From a virus, in the IMG/VR virus record IMGVR_UViG_3300010370_000029, positions 1 to 64,000 of that record: DNA of 64,000 bases; one strand, written 5' to 3'. Shown here in pieces: positions 18,082-26,902 of this stretch. The position numbers were made by a program, and so were the translations under genes. Position 1 is the first letter of the stretch. Every line of letters begins with the position of its first letter. The notes under the pieces are model-generated. The model saw nothing but the letters and a program-made list of their open reading frames with translations. It was not told the origin of the DNA and ran no database searches.

Positions 18082-21000
18082 ATGTCAACTATAACTGATG
18101 CACCTTGGAGTGCCGCGTTTATATCTTGGGTTCTTAAGCAAGCTATAGCAAGAACTTCAGGATTAGCCTTTCCACAAAATAAAACTGCACATACCGAATA
18201 CGCACAAGAAATTCGAACTAATAGAGCGTATCCGTTTGATGTACTCAATCCAATAATACCCGCTGGTCAGAGTGGGCAAGGACGATTTATAGAGTTAGTT
18301 GACGGAGATATCATCGTTTTTAATAGAGCGGACCCCACGACGGGACAATGGAATACATTAACTTACACCAGTAACCCATGGTCTGGCGTTTCTCACGGTG
18401 ATATTATTACCGGCCGACCATTATTTAGATCAGCGACAAGTAACGCTCTATACACAGGTATTGGTGGAAATTTAGGAACAAAAACCAGTTCCGGTAAAGT
18501 TACACAAAGAAATATAACAGAGAGTGATTTACAACGGGCATTTGTTGTACTTAGAGCAAAGAGCAGACAACATCGGTCAATTATAAAAGAAATTGCTGTA
18601 AATGAAGCCCGATATTGGGATTCAACGGATGGAAAAGCTAGGTGGGATGATGAAAACCAAGAAGGAGCTCGACAACGAGTAAATGAATATTGGCTATCCG
18701 TAGGAATCAATTGGATTCCTTCCCAAGAAGAGGTAATGGTTACTGCACTTTCAAACGCGCCAGAGTTTGGTAATTCAGCGATTACTCCGTTTATTGGGTC
18801 ACTGGAATCATTTCATCCAAAAATTCAATATGAGTTAACACGACGGAGAGTAGCGGCTGAAACAGCTAATACGTATATGCCGTTTGTAAAGCTCACTTCT
18901 CTGATGAACGTAAAGAGTAGTAATTTAACGGCAAGAGGCACGGCATGGTGTCCGTCGTTGGGTATGCACGGAAATCCTGAAAGTTCATTTAAGGACATCT
19001 ACTATCCACAAGATAATAGAAGTATTATTGGCTATGCTACATCAAATGGAAACACTGGAACGCCAGTACGAATTCCTGTTGTGGTGTCTAGTAGTGCTGC
19101 CACAACCGACCAACGTAACATTCCTATCCCAGGCATCACGGAAATAAACGCGGAACGTAGTACCGCTGGCCCTATGGGAGTTCGTGGTGGACTACTTAAA
19201 GCAAACATAAAAATTGCAGCATACTCTGTTGGTCAAGTAGATGCATTACTTACATATTTCCTACGACCGGCGACTAGAGTTGTGTTAGAGTTAGGCAGAA
19301 TATCATCCAACAAAAACGAGTTTAAGATTACCCCGTATGATTGGAATCAACCAAAGGAAGATATTCAAAACGAATTTAGTGAACTAATTGTCAATCCCGA
19401 TAAACAAAAGGAGTTTATCAAGCGATATATCTATAACAATTATGGCAACTATGAACTCTTTATTTGTTATGTAGCCAACTTTAATTTAAAGTATAACAAA
19501 AATAATACATACGAAATAAATCTAACCGTACATTCTGTTCAACAATTTGAAGTTCCAACAAAGCACACGGGAGTAAAATCTACTTGTGCAAGTCCAACAA
19601 CAAATTGTAAAACTATGGATGTTCAAGAATATTTTAATAACGCCTATTCTTGGAAGCAAAATTCGTTTAGTAAGTTAATGTCCAAGTATCTAGAAGATAA
19701 TATATGGCGTGGACAGATTATTCCAATTAGAAATCAACAATCAAATAGTACCGGTGCCGCCAGCTCGGAAGGCGGTACCAGAGAAAATGAATATTTTATT
19801 AGTTGGAGATTTTTCGTAGAAAAAGTATTAAATGACGCAACCTACGGAATTGCCAGTATGTTAGGTACTTCGGCCGCAGCAGATTTGGCAGTATTACGTA
19901 TTTCAAAAGAAGCAACTGAAGAAGAATCTAATAAAGGTCTTATTGCTAATCAAGTTGGATATCATCCAAATTTACGGTCAGTTAATCCGGAAGTTATGGT
20001 GGTCTTTAATCCAAGAGCTCAATCCGCGTATGAAACTTCATTAGACAAGAGTAGGTATCGAAGTATTATCCGTTTTGCAGAAATATCAGGATCTTCAGAT
20101 GCATCTCAACGATTAGAAATTTTAAATAATAATAACTTACTTGACCAATTTTATGCATCATCTGTTCCGTTTGAAAATACACTTAACAATATAAATTCTC
20201 AAGCGGGCGCCTCATATCTGTATCGTGGAGTGTGGTTAAACACGAAAGCTATTAAGCAGGCATTTACATCGGCAGATACAGTCAGTTCGGCAATCAGTAA
20301 TTTATTGAATATGATGAATTCTGCAACAGAAGGATACTGGAACTTACAAGTCTATTCAACGGATGTAACTAATCCGGGTATGCATATTATTGATATGGGC
20401 TTGTCAAAGCCATTAACCAGATTGGAAAGTAAGGAGAGTAAGACAGACCTAAGTATCGATTTAGAAGAATTACAATCGAATAATATTTTAGACAATATAT
20501 CTGGAATTAAAATAAGTAGATATGAAGCATCTCCGAACAGTGATGATGCTAACTATATCTATATGTTCAATAGAAAAACTAAATTATTCCAAGATGGAGA
20601 ACTTGGTAGTGATTTATTAGACTTGGCAGTAGATTTTAACTTACCTCAGGTTATTGCGGTGCAAGCTATTGCCAATATTGGTGGTCCTGCGCAAAAGGGA
20701 ACGTTACAATCTATCAATGTACCAGAATTAAGAGAATTGTCATTAATTCAGAACTTGTTTACTCCGTGTAATCCCGATGAAGATTGTATTTCAGAAAGTG
20801 CGTGCGAAGACGATGCACTTAGAAATTTACGTGAAGAACAACGGTTGGCATCAATAGGATTAGAAAATGCACGGCTTCGTCAATTGGGTGGATTACAAAA
20901 CGCGGGATATAATCCTACCGAAGCGCAACGTATCATTAGTAGAGATCCGTATACTGGTCCATACGGGGATGACGTTAGAAAATATCAAACTACTATAGAC

Positions 21001-21606
21001 GATATTCAGGCTAAATTAGATGTGGGTGATGCCACTATTTCATTAGGAAATCCCAATCTAGTGAACTTTGTTCGAGAATATGCTGATTTAGGTACTGCCT
21101 TGGAATTGATTGAAATTAATCCATCTCGAATGATGAAGCAGTTAAATATAGATTCTACTAACTTAGAAAACGGTAGAGTAGAACCAATTGCACACGCATT
21201 TAATAGTTCAAATCTTACAAAGACCGTCGCAGATGTTACGTTGCCGGGTATAGGTGGTATAAATTTGTTTCAATCATTCTTGATAGACCGCGTGCCATCT
21301 ATTCTAGAACGAGGATTCTATGTGGTGACTAAAGTAATACATAAGTTTACTGCACAAACTGGATGGACTACACAAATTCAAGGACGCTTTAGATATCGTC
21401 CAACATCAAAATTAGAACCGGGAGCAGTATACACACACTGTAAGGATACTTCACCGGCCGGAACAACGTCCGCCCCACCAAACAGTATAGTTAAAAATCC
21501 AAACGCTTCACAAGGACGAACAACTACACCATCTGCTGCAAGCGTACGTAATCAAGACTTTACCAAAATCCAAATTACAGGCGTACCCAAGCCTTGGGAA
21601 CAATAA
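18082..21606 (+). CDS. Large baseplate hub protein with N-terminal DUF2272-like domain
   Basis: 1174 residues. The N-terminus (about 8-115) carries APWSAAFISWVLKQ, followed by a segment with an H-T-E-Y motif and SGVSHGDII; this pattern matches DUF2272, a domain related to NlpC/P60-CHAP folds and often linked to cell-wall enzymes. The remainder is a long baseplate hub, ending with LPGIGGINLFQSFLIDRVP and a strand-rich barrel-like region (about 1060-1130) similar to gp27/gpD-type hubs. A hub carrying a wall-degrading module would parallel T4 gp5. The stop codon overlaps the next start (TAATG). Confidence 0.6.
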   Translation: MSTITDAPWSAAFISWVLKQAIARTSGLAFPQNKTAHTEYAQEIRTNRAYPFDVLNPIIPAGQSGQGRFIELVDGDIIVFNRADPTTGQWNTLTYTSNPWSGVSHGDIITGRPLFRSATSNALYTGIGGNLGTKTSSGKVTQRNITESDLQRAFVVLRAKSRQHRSIIKEIAVNEARYWDSTDGKARWDDENQEGARQRVNEYWLSVGINWIPSQEEVMVTALSNAPEFGNSAITPFIGSLESFHPKIQYELTRRRVAAETANTYMPFVKLTSLMNVKSSNLTARGTAWCPSLGMHGNPESSFKDIYYPQDNRSIIGYATSNGNTGTPVRIPVVVSSSAATTDQRNIPIPGITEINAERSTAGPMGVRGGLLKANIKIAAYSVGQVDALLTYFLRPATRVVLELGRISSNKNEFKITPYDWNQPKEDIQNEFSELIVNPDKQKEFIKRYIYNNYGNYELFICYVANFNLKYNKNNTYEINLTVHSVQQFEVPTKHTGVKSTCASPTTNCKTMDVQEYFNNAYSWKQNSFSKLMSKYLEDNIWRGQIIPIRNQQSNSTGAASSEGGTRENEYFISWRFFVEKVLNDATYGIASMLGTSAAADLAVLRISKEATEEESNKGLIANQVGYHPNLRSVNPEVMVVFNPRAQSAYETSLDKSRYRSIIRFAEISGSSDASQRLEILNNNNLLDQFYASSVPFENTLNNINSQAGASYLYRGVWLNTKAIKQAFTSADTVSSAISNLLNMMNSATEGYWNLQVYSTDVTNPGMHIIDMGLSKPLTRLESKESKTDLSIDLEELQSNNILDNISGIKISRYEASPNSDDANYIYMFNRKTKLFQDGELGSDLLDLAVDFNLPQVIAVQAIANIGGPAQKGTLQSINVPELRELSLIQNLFTPCNPDEDCISESACEDDALRNLREEQRLASIGLENARLRQLGGLQNAGYNPTEAQRIISRDPYTGPYGDDVRKYQTTIDDIQAKLDVGDATISLGNPNLVNFVREYADLGTALELIEINPSRMMKQLNIDSTNLENGRVEPIAHAFNSSNLTKTVADVTLPGIGGINLFQSFLIDRVPSILERGFYVVTKVIHKFTAQTGWTTQIQGRFRYRPTSKLEPGAVYTHCKDTSPAGTTSAPPNSIVKNPNASQGRTTTPSAASVRNQDFTKIQITGVPKPWEQ

Positions 21607-21953
21607 TGAAAGCACCATTAAGTAACAAGCCAAAAATAACAACTACGGATATTGAAAAAGGATTTGTTAGTAGATATTTTGTCAAGTTTATATCCGACCC
21701 AAAGGTAGTTGAAGTTGATAAGAAGCAATACGATGAGTTTAAGAAAAATGCTTTTTATCAAACACTTGAATTACCGTGGCTAATTTCGGGGTATGCGAAC
21801 AATATTACCGCCGTGGATGGTAAGCCCGTGTATGGTGCCCGGCACAAAAATCAAGTTACCGTAAATTTTTATAGTAGACAGATGCCTGAGTTGTCTCGGC
21901 TCTTATACAACCCGTTAGAATATTTTCAAGGGGTTGACAACCGTTCCACTTAA
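21606..21953 (+). CDS. Small conserved baseplate-region protein
   Basis: 115 residues. The ATG at 21606 overlaps the hub stop codon and is preferred over an upstream in-frame start. It contains GFVSRYFVKFISDPK, VDKKQYD, LELPWLISGY and a TVNFYSRQMPEL segment. This type of short protein follows the hub gene in T4-like marine phages as far as I recall; its function is unknown. It is the last gene of the tail operon. Confidence 0.6.
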   Translation: MKAPLSNKPKITTTDIEKGFVSRYFVKFISDPKVVEVDKKQYDEFKKNAFYQTLELPWLISGYANNITAVDGKPVYGARHKNQVTVNFYSRQMPELSRLLYNPLEYFQGVDNRST

Positions 21954-21962
21954 TATTATATT
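21934..21962 (+). promoter_or_regulatory. Sigma70-type promoter
   Basis: TTGACA at 21934-21939, 17-base spacer, TATATT at 21957-21962, upstream of the polymerase A-like gene. It overlaps the end of the last tail gene. Confidence 0.65.
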
Positions 21963-21989
21963 TAATTAAAATATATTATTGAGGAACCA

Positions 21990-23264
21990 ATGGTTATCAC
22001 GCGACTAGACGATATTATACAACTCACCAACCGCTTAGAGGAAGAGACGGCGTACGTCTATCCCGTGGCGGTTGATGCGTTTCTGCATCCCGTACAGAAC
22101 AAGTTGTCATCACTCCATTTTCGTTTTGACGATGGAACGTTCTATACCGTATCCGTGAACCATCCAGACGCTCCACACTTTGAGATGGATTTGAAGCGTG
22201 CACACAAGTTAGTTACCCTTCACCAGAAGGAACTGCGTCATCTGACTAATGCAGTAAACATTGTAGATTTGGCTACGATACTACACCTTAACTATGATGT
22301 GATTCCTATCTATCGTGAATTCTATACGATGGGTATTCATCAGATTAAAAATCAATTCAAGTTCAAGAATCTTCACTATAGTATCCCGTTGACTTCATGG
22401 GTGGAAACCGCAGAGGCGTTCCTTCAACATTGCGAACATCTCTACAAGCGATATGAGTCCACGGAACACGACTCGGCGTTCCAGTTCATCAACCAGATAA
22501 CGATTCCGACGTTGACCAGTATTGAGAAGTCTGGATTGTATACGACCGATAATAACTTCGTATATTCCGATTATAACATCTATACGTCTACCGGCCGTCC
22601 AAGTAATGCCTTCGGTGGCATCAACTTTGCCGCTCTGAACAAAAACGATGGTTCCCGTGAGAAGTTCGTCAGTCGGTTCGGGGAAAACGGAACGTTGGTT
22701 CAGTTCGATTATGAGGCATTCCACTTGCGGTTGGCTGGGAAGTTAATGGATTATCAACTCCCACCCACCTCACTTCACACCTATCTCGCTCAGCAGTATT
22801 ATGGAGTGGATGAAGTGACCGAAGAGCAGTATGAGGAGTCCAAGGCCCGTACCTTTGCCTTAATGTATGGTCAGTCTGACGATACGGGTGGCGTAGAGTT
22901 CTTCCAAAAGATTAAGGGGTATTCCTCCAAACTGTGGGAAGAATACCGTCAGAATGGATTTGTATTGTCAGGAACGGGTCGCAAAGTGACCTTGGTGGAC
23001 GCTTCCAAGAACAAGGTATTCAACTATATGATGCAGTTGACGGAAACCGAAGAAGCCATCCAACGGGTGTATGATGTCTGTAATTTTCTTGGAATGCGTG
23101 AATCCAGAGTGATTCTATACACCTATGACGCAATTCTATTGGATGTCCCAAATACTGAATTGGATTCTATGGAAAACGTGGCCAATATATTGAGCGCCGG
23201 TGGATTTCCTGTTCGTCAGTATCGTGGGGTTAATTACGATAATCTTTTCTTACATAAAATATAA
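21990..23264 (+). CDS. Family A DNA polymerase-like protein (no exonuclease domain)
   Basis: 424 residues, ATG after TTGAGGAACCA. The C-terminal half has the three palm/finger motifs of DNA polymerase I: TSTGRPSNAFGGINF (about 197-211), motif A QFDYEAFHLRLAG (Asp near 239), motif B KARTFALMYGQ (Lys, Phe and Tyr of the O-helix kept, the usual leading Arg not), and motif C YTYDAIL (Asp near 378; consensus HDE becomes YDA). Both catalytic aspartates are present. The N-terminal 180 residues do not look like a 3'-5' exonuclease. The phage also encodes a full family B polymerase at 31830, so this is an extra enzyme, perhaps for gap filling or lesion bypass (inference). Confidence 0.75.
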   Translation: MVITRLDDIIQLTNRLEEETAYVYPVAVDAFLHPVQNKLSSLHFRFDDGTFYTVSVNHPDAPHFEMDLKRAHKLVTLHQKELRHLTNAVNIVDLATILHLNYDVIPIYREFYTMGIHQIKNQFKFKNLHYSIPLTSWVETAEAFLQHCEHLYKRYESTEHDSAFQFINQITIPTLTSIEKSGLYTTDNNFVYSDYNIYTSTGRPSNAFGGINFAALNKNDGSREKFVSRFGENGTLVQFDYEAFHLRLAGKLMDYQLPPTSLHTYLAQQYYGVDEVTEEQYEESKARTFALMYGQSDDTGGVEFFQKIKGYSSKLWEEYRQNGFVLSGTGRKVTLVDASKNKVFNYMMQLTETEEAIQRVYDVCNFLGMRESRVILYTYDAILLDVPNTELDSMENVANILSAGGFPVRQYRGVNYDNLFLHKI

Positions 23265-23323
23265 GTTTATCAAAGACAATTTGATACTTATTTGAAGTGA
23301 TTAACGCTTCTTAAGAGTATCAT

Positions 23324-23725
23324 ATGAACGAAACTCAGTTACTTTGCACGTTTATTCCAGCCGCAGAATTGGAACAGCACGTAAAGGCTATCCAAGATTC
23401 CTATAAATTGGCTTTTAATAATATCTATGTGTTAGAAAATGTTGATGACGCCAATCAACTAATTTTAACATATAATATTGTTGTGGGGTCATTGAAGGCT
23501 GGACACCAACCTCCGGCTTCCACTATTTCCGTACATCGGAAAAAGCAAACCAATACAATATACACCATTAATGCATTAAATGCTCTTATCGCAAGTAAGA
23601 ATGGTGGTATTATTGATAAGGCGTATAGGGTAAATTGGGATGAATTAAAGAATTCTATTCTAGTTACGGCCCACGGCCAATTAAAAATAGTTCGTACTAA
23701 AATACAACAAATTCTGAATTTCTAA
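23324..23725 (+). CDS. Conserved small protein upstream of gp32
   Basis: 133 residues, with QLILTYNIVVGS, VHRKKQTNTIYTINALNALI and a C-terminal basic helix. Proteins with this RKK-TNT-YTINALN pattern accompany gp32 in T4-like marine phages, to my recollection; no function is established. It lies between the polymerase A-like gene and the gp32 promoter. Confidence 0.6.
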   Translation: MNETQLLCTFIPAAELEQHVKAIQDSYKLAFNNIYVLENVDDANQLILTYNIVVGSLKAGHQPPASTISVHRKKQTNTIYTINALNALIASKNGGIIDKAYRVNWDELKNSILVTAHGQLKIVRTKIQQILNF

Positions 23726-23732
23726 ACTGCAC

Positions 23733-23761
23733 TTGACAAACTAAATTTTTGGTAGTATACT
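23733..23761 (+). promoter_or_regulatory. Strong sigma70-type promoter for gp32
   Basis: TTGACA at 23733-23738, 17-base spacer, TATACT at 23756-23761. It stands 68 bases before gp32, which is also followed by a strong terminator, so gp32 forms its own highly expressed unit. Confidence 0.8.
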
Positions 23762-23828
23762 TCAAGACACTTGGGGTAAACTACTTGTTATAAACACCCT
23801 AAACACTCTAAACACAAGGAGAAGTACA

Positions 23829-24623
23829 ATGGCGTTAGACATTAATGCACTAAAGAGCAAGCTGAACAGTTTCAAGCGTACCGGCGGTGGGGACCGCGAT
23901 ACCGCTATCTGGAAGCCCAAGGAAGGCAAGACGGTCATCCGTATCGTCCCGTGGAAGGATAACCCCGCGAATCCCTTTATCGAACTTTACTTCCACTATC
24001 TCGGCAACAAGACTTATCTTTCACCTCTCTCGTATGGTAATCGTGACCCGATTGCGGAGTTTGCTGATTCCGTTCGGAATGATACCCAGCGTGAGCCCGA
24101 TGCGAAGGCTCGGTATGCGGAGGCTCGTCCGTTTATGCCGAAGCTCCGTACCTACATTCCTGTCATCGTTCGTGGTGAAGAGGATAAGGGTGTTCGCTTC
24201 TACTCGTTCGGTAAGACGGTCTATCAGGAACTTCTTTCCTACATCTCTGACCCCGATTACGGCGATATCACCGATGTTAAGACTGGTCGTGACATCGTAG
24301 TTGAGTACATTCCGAAGGAGAAGTCGGATACCAGTTTCGCCAAGACTTCGGTAAAGGTCAAGCCGTCACAGACTCCGCTTTCGTCGGACGCTTCACAGGC
24401 GAATCTGTGGATGACCACTCAGCCCGATATCAAGGAGCTTTATACGGAGCCGACCTACAACGAGCTGAAGGTCACGCTTGAGAAGTATCTTGACCCTGAT
24501 AATGCGGTCATCACTCCCGCTCGTGAGGCTGAGGAGCCGAAGGCTGTTACGGCTACCGCTGCCGCTCCAAAGGAGAACGTCAAGAACGCCGTTGATGCGT
24601 TTGACGAGCTGTTCAACGATTAA
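23829..24623 (+). CDS. 32: Single-stranded DNA-binding protein gp32
   Basis: 264 residues, ATG after AAGGAGAAGTACA. The N-terminus MALDINALKSKLNSF and core IWKPKEGKTVIRIVPW are typical of T4-type gp32, and the acidic tail ends VDAFDELFND, the part that in T4 contacts replisome partners. Unlike T4 gp32 it contains no cysteine at all, so the classical zinc ribbon is absent. Its codon choice is more GC-rich than its neighbours, consistent with high expression. It has its own promoter and terminator. Confidence 0.92.
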   Translation: MALDINALKSKLNSFKRTGGGDRDTAIWKPKEGKTVIRIVPWKDNPANPFIELYFHYLGNKTYLSPLSYGNRDPIAEFADSVRNDTQREPDAKARYAEARPFMPKLRTYIPVIVRGEEDKGVRFYSFGKTVYQELLSYISDPDYGDITDVKTGRDIVVEYIPKEKSDTSFAKTSVKVKPSQTPLSSDASQANLWMTTQPDIKELYTEPTYNELKVTLEKYLDPDNAVITPAREAEEPKAVTATAAAPKENVKNAVDAFDELFND

Positions 24624-24634
24624 TTAACCAAAGA

Positions 24635-24687
24635 CACGCTGTGGTGCTAGGTAGCCTTAAAACTACCTAGCCCCTGCGTGTTTTGTT
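24635..24687 (+). terminator. Rho-independent terminator after gp32
   Basis: Outer arms CACGC (24635-24639) and GCGTG (24676-24680), inner nine-base stem GCTAGGTAG/CTACCTAGC, then TTTTGTT. No clear promoter lies between it and uvsX, so uvsX is probably reached by read-through. Confidence 0.85.
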
Positions 24688-24702
24688 ACATAAAGGAACA
24701 TT

Positions 24703-25866
24703 ATGGCTAAGGAAACAAAATCACCAAAGAAGCCAGTGCCATCCGCTGACCGCGATGAACTGGCCCAAGTTATCGCAGATAGCTTGAACAAGTTGTACAA
24801 GGATGGACAAGTTGCCTACTTCCTTGATGGAGAAGAGGAAACCCCGACTGATTTGACCGATTTCATTTCAACGGGAAATACGATGTTGGATATCGCAATC
24901 AGTAATCGTCCGAACGGTGGTATTGCCGCCGGTCGTATCACAGAGTTGACGGGATTAGAAGCATCGGGTAAGTCGTTGGTCGGTGCACAACTTATTGCTA
25001 CCACACAGAAGCGTGGTGGTGTTGCGGTTCTTATTGATACCGAAAATGCGGTCAATGATGAATTCTTCTCTGCCGTTGGTGTAGATATGAAGAAGTTGGT
25101 CTACGTTCAGCACGATACGGTTGAAGATATCTTTGATTCTATTGTGAACATCATCGAGAAGGTTCGTTCCGCTGCAAAGAAGGATAAGTTGGTCACTATC
25201 GTTGTTGACTCTGTTGCCGCCGCTTCGACCAAGACGGAAATGGCTGCGGACTTCAATAAGGATGGATACGCAACGGCAAAGTCCATCATTATCAGTAAGG
25301 CGATGAGAAAGATTACGAATCTTTTGGGTCGTGAAAAGATTGCTCTCGTATTCACCAATCAGCTCCGTTTGAAGATGAACGCTCCTGCGTTCTCTGACCC
25401 CTACACCACTTCTGGTGGTAAGGCAATCGGATTCCACGCTTCGACTCGTATTCGTTTGTCACAAGTCGGTAAGTTGAAGGATTCGGCTGGGAACATCATT
25501 GGTATCACTACGAAGGCGGTCATCACCAAGAATCGTTTGGGCCCGCCATATCGTGAAGCTGAATTCAATATTTACTTCAATCGTGGTATTGACGATTACA
25601 GCAGTTGGTTGGATGTCTTGAAAGAAAACGGCATCATCAAGCAATCTGGTGCATGGTATTCATACAATGATGAGAAGTTCCAAAGTAAGGAATTCCCAGC
25701 GTTCCTTGAAGCTGACCAAGAACGGAAGGCTGACTTGTACGATAAGATTTGTGAAGCGATGATTATGAAGTACGAGAAGGACTTCGACCCATCTGCGGTC
25801 AACAAGGAATCAGCAGAGGATGAGGACGAGGTATCACCATCTAAAAAGCAACTATTAAATGACTGA
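24703..25866 (+). CDS. uvsX: RecA-like recombinase UvsX
   Basis: 387 residues, ATG after AAAGGAACATT. Walker A GLEASGKS (about 83-90), Walker B-type VTIVVDSVAAAS, and FTNQLRLKMNAPAFSDPYTT are all present, as is the acidic C-terminus. It pairs homologous strands for recombination-dependent replication and repair and is the first gene of the uvsX-rnh-41 string (8-base overlap with the next gene). Confidence 0.93.
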   Translation: MAKETKSPKKPVPSADRDELAQVIADSLNKLYKDGQVAYFLDGEEETPTDLTDFISTGNTMLDIAISNRPNGGIAAGRITELTGLEASGKSLVGAQLIATTQKRGGVAVLIDTENAVNDEFFSAVGVDMKKLVYVQHDTVEDIFDSIVNIIEKVRSAAKKDKLVTIVVDSVAAASTKTEMAADFNKDGYATAKSIIISKAMRKITNLLGREKIALVFTNQLRLKMNAPAFSDPYTTSGGKAIGFHASTRIRLSQVGKLKDSAGNIIGITTKAVITKNRLGPPYREAEFNIYFNRGIDDYSSWLDVLKENGIIKQSGAWYSYNDEKFQSKEFPAFLEADQERKADLYDKICEAMIMKYEKDFDPSAVNKESAEDEDEVSPSKKQLLND

Positions 25867-26902
25867 TTTACTGAAGGTTTTCGATAGTATGAACTTCGAT
25901 AGCGATAAGGGCACTGGATACAACTCCCGTGTCCTTATCGTAGATGCCCTTAACACATTCATGCGGAGTTATGCCGCTATTCCCACATTAGATGATGACG
26001 GGAATCATATCGGGGGAATGGCGGGATTTATGAAATCTTTGGGGTTTGCTATTCGTAGCTTCAAACCTACCAGAGTCGTGTTGGTATTTGATGGTAAGGG
26101 TGGGTCACAACGTCGGCGGAAGATTTACAAGAATTATAAGGCAAATCGGAAGCCACCCACTCGTTTGAATCGTTCGTATGATATGACTACGGATGAGCAA
26201 GAACGAGAGAATATGAAGTGGCAACTAGTGTCATTGGTAGAGATGGTAGAGTGCTTACCCGTATCTATTTTGGCATTAGATTATATTGAAGCAGATGATG
26301 CGATTGCCTATATGTCGGAGTTGGTTACAAAGAATGGTGGTACATCCATCATCTATTCTACTGACAAAGACTTTATGCAGATGGTCAATGAGAATGTCAA
26401 GGTCTATAATCCCGTCAAGAAAAAGACATTTGATATTGATATAATTCTGGAAACTTATGGCGTACACCCGTCAAACTTCGTATTCTATCGGTCACTGCTT
26501 GGAGATAAGAGTGACAACATTGATGGAATCAAGGGGGCTGGGGAAAAGACAATATTAAAGTATATTCCAGAGTTCGCTAACTCGACTGTTGAGGTCAATT
26601 TGGACTTGATTGAACAAAAATATGCTGATAGTAAAAAGAAGCCTAAGCTAATAGAAAACATTTTAGATAATAGTAGTATTGTAAATAGAAATTTGCAATT
26701 AATGAATTTGCGTGATGTAGATATTAACGTTGATGCAAAGATGAAAATCTTACATAAGTTTGAAGAAGGATGCCCACCGCTTCGGAAGGCGGACTTGACA
26801 AAGCTGATGTTTAAGACTAAGATTATATCATCTATCCAAAATTACGATGAATGGATTACTTTTTCATTTGGTCCACTAGCGAGATATTATGGTAAATCAT
26901 AA
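25859..26902 (+). CDS. rnh: RNase H / 5'-3' FLAP exonuclease (T4 Rnh type)
   Basis: 347 residues. FEN-family features: VLIVDALNTF (Asp, about 26), VVLVFDGKGGSQRRRKIYKNYKANRK, ALDYIEADDAIAY (acidic cluster), STDKDFMQ, and the helix-hairpin-helix part SLLGDKSDNIDGIKGAGEKT. It would remove RNA primers from lagging-strand fragments. It overlaps uvsX by 8 and gp41 by 14 bases. Confidence 0.92.
   Translation: MTDLLKVFDSMNFDSDKGTGYNSRVLIVDALNTFMRSYAAIPTLDDDGNHIGGMAGFMKSLGFAIRSFKPTRVVLVFDGKGGSQRRRKIYKNYKANRKPPTRLNRSYDMTTDEQERENMKWQLVSLVEMVECLPVSILALDYIEADDAIAYMSELVTKNGGTSIIYSTDKDFMQMVNENVKVYNPVKKKTFDIDIILETYGVHPSNFVFYRSLLGDKSDNIDGIKGAGEKTILKYIPEFANSTVEVNLDLIEQKYADSKKKPKLIENILDNSSIVNRNLQLMNLRDVDINVDAKMKILHKFEEGCPPLRKADLTKLMFKTKIISSIQNYDEWITFSFGPLARYYGKS

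Noticed and set aside
23265-23323. Terminator after the family A polymerase gene.
   Set aside because: A six-base stem GAAGTG/CGCTTC exists but is not followed by a T run.
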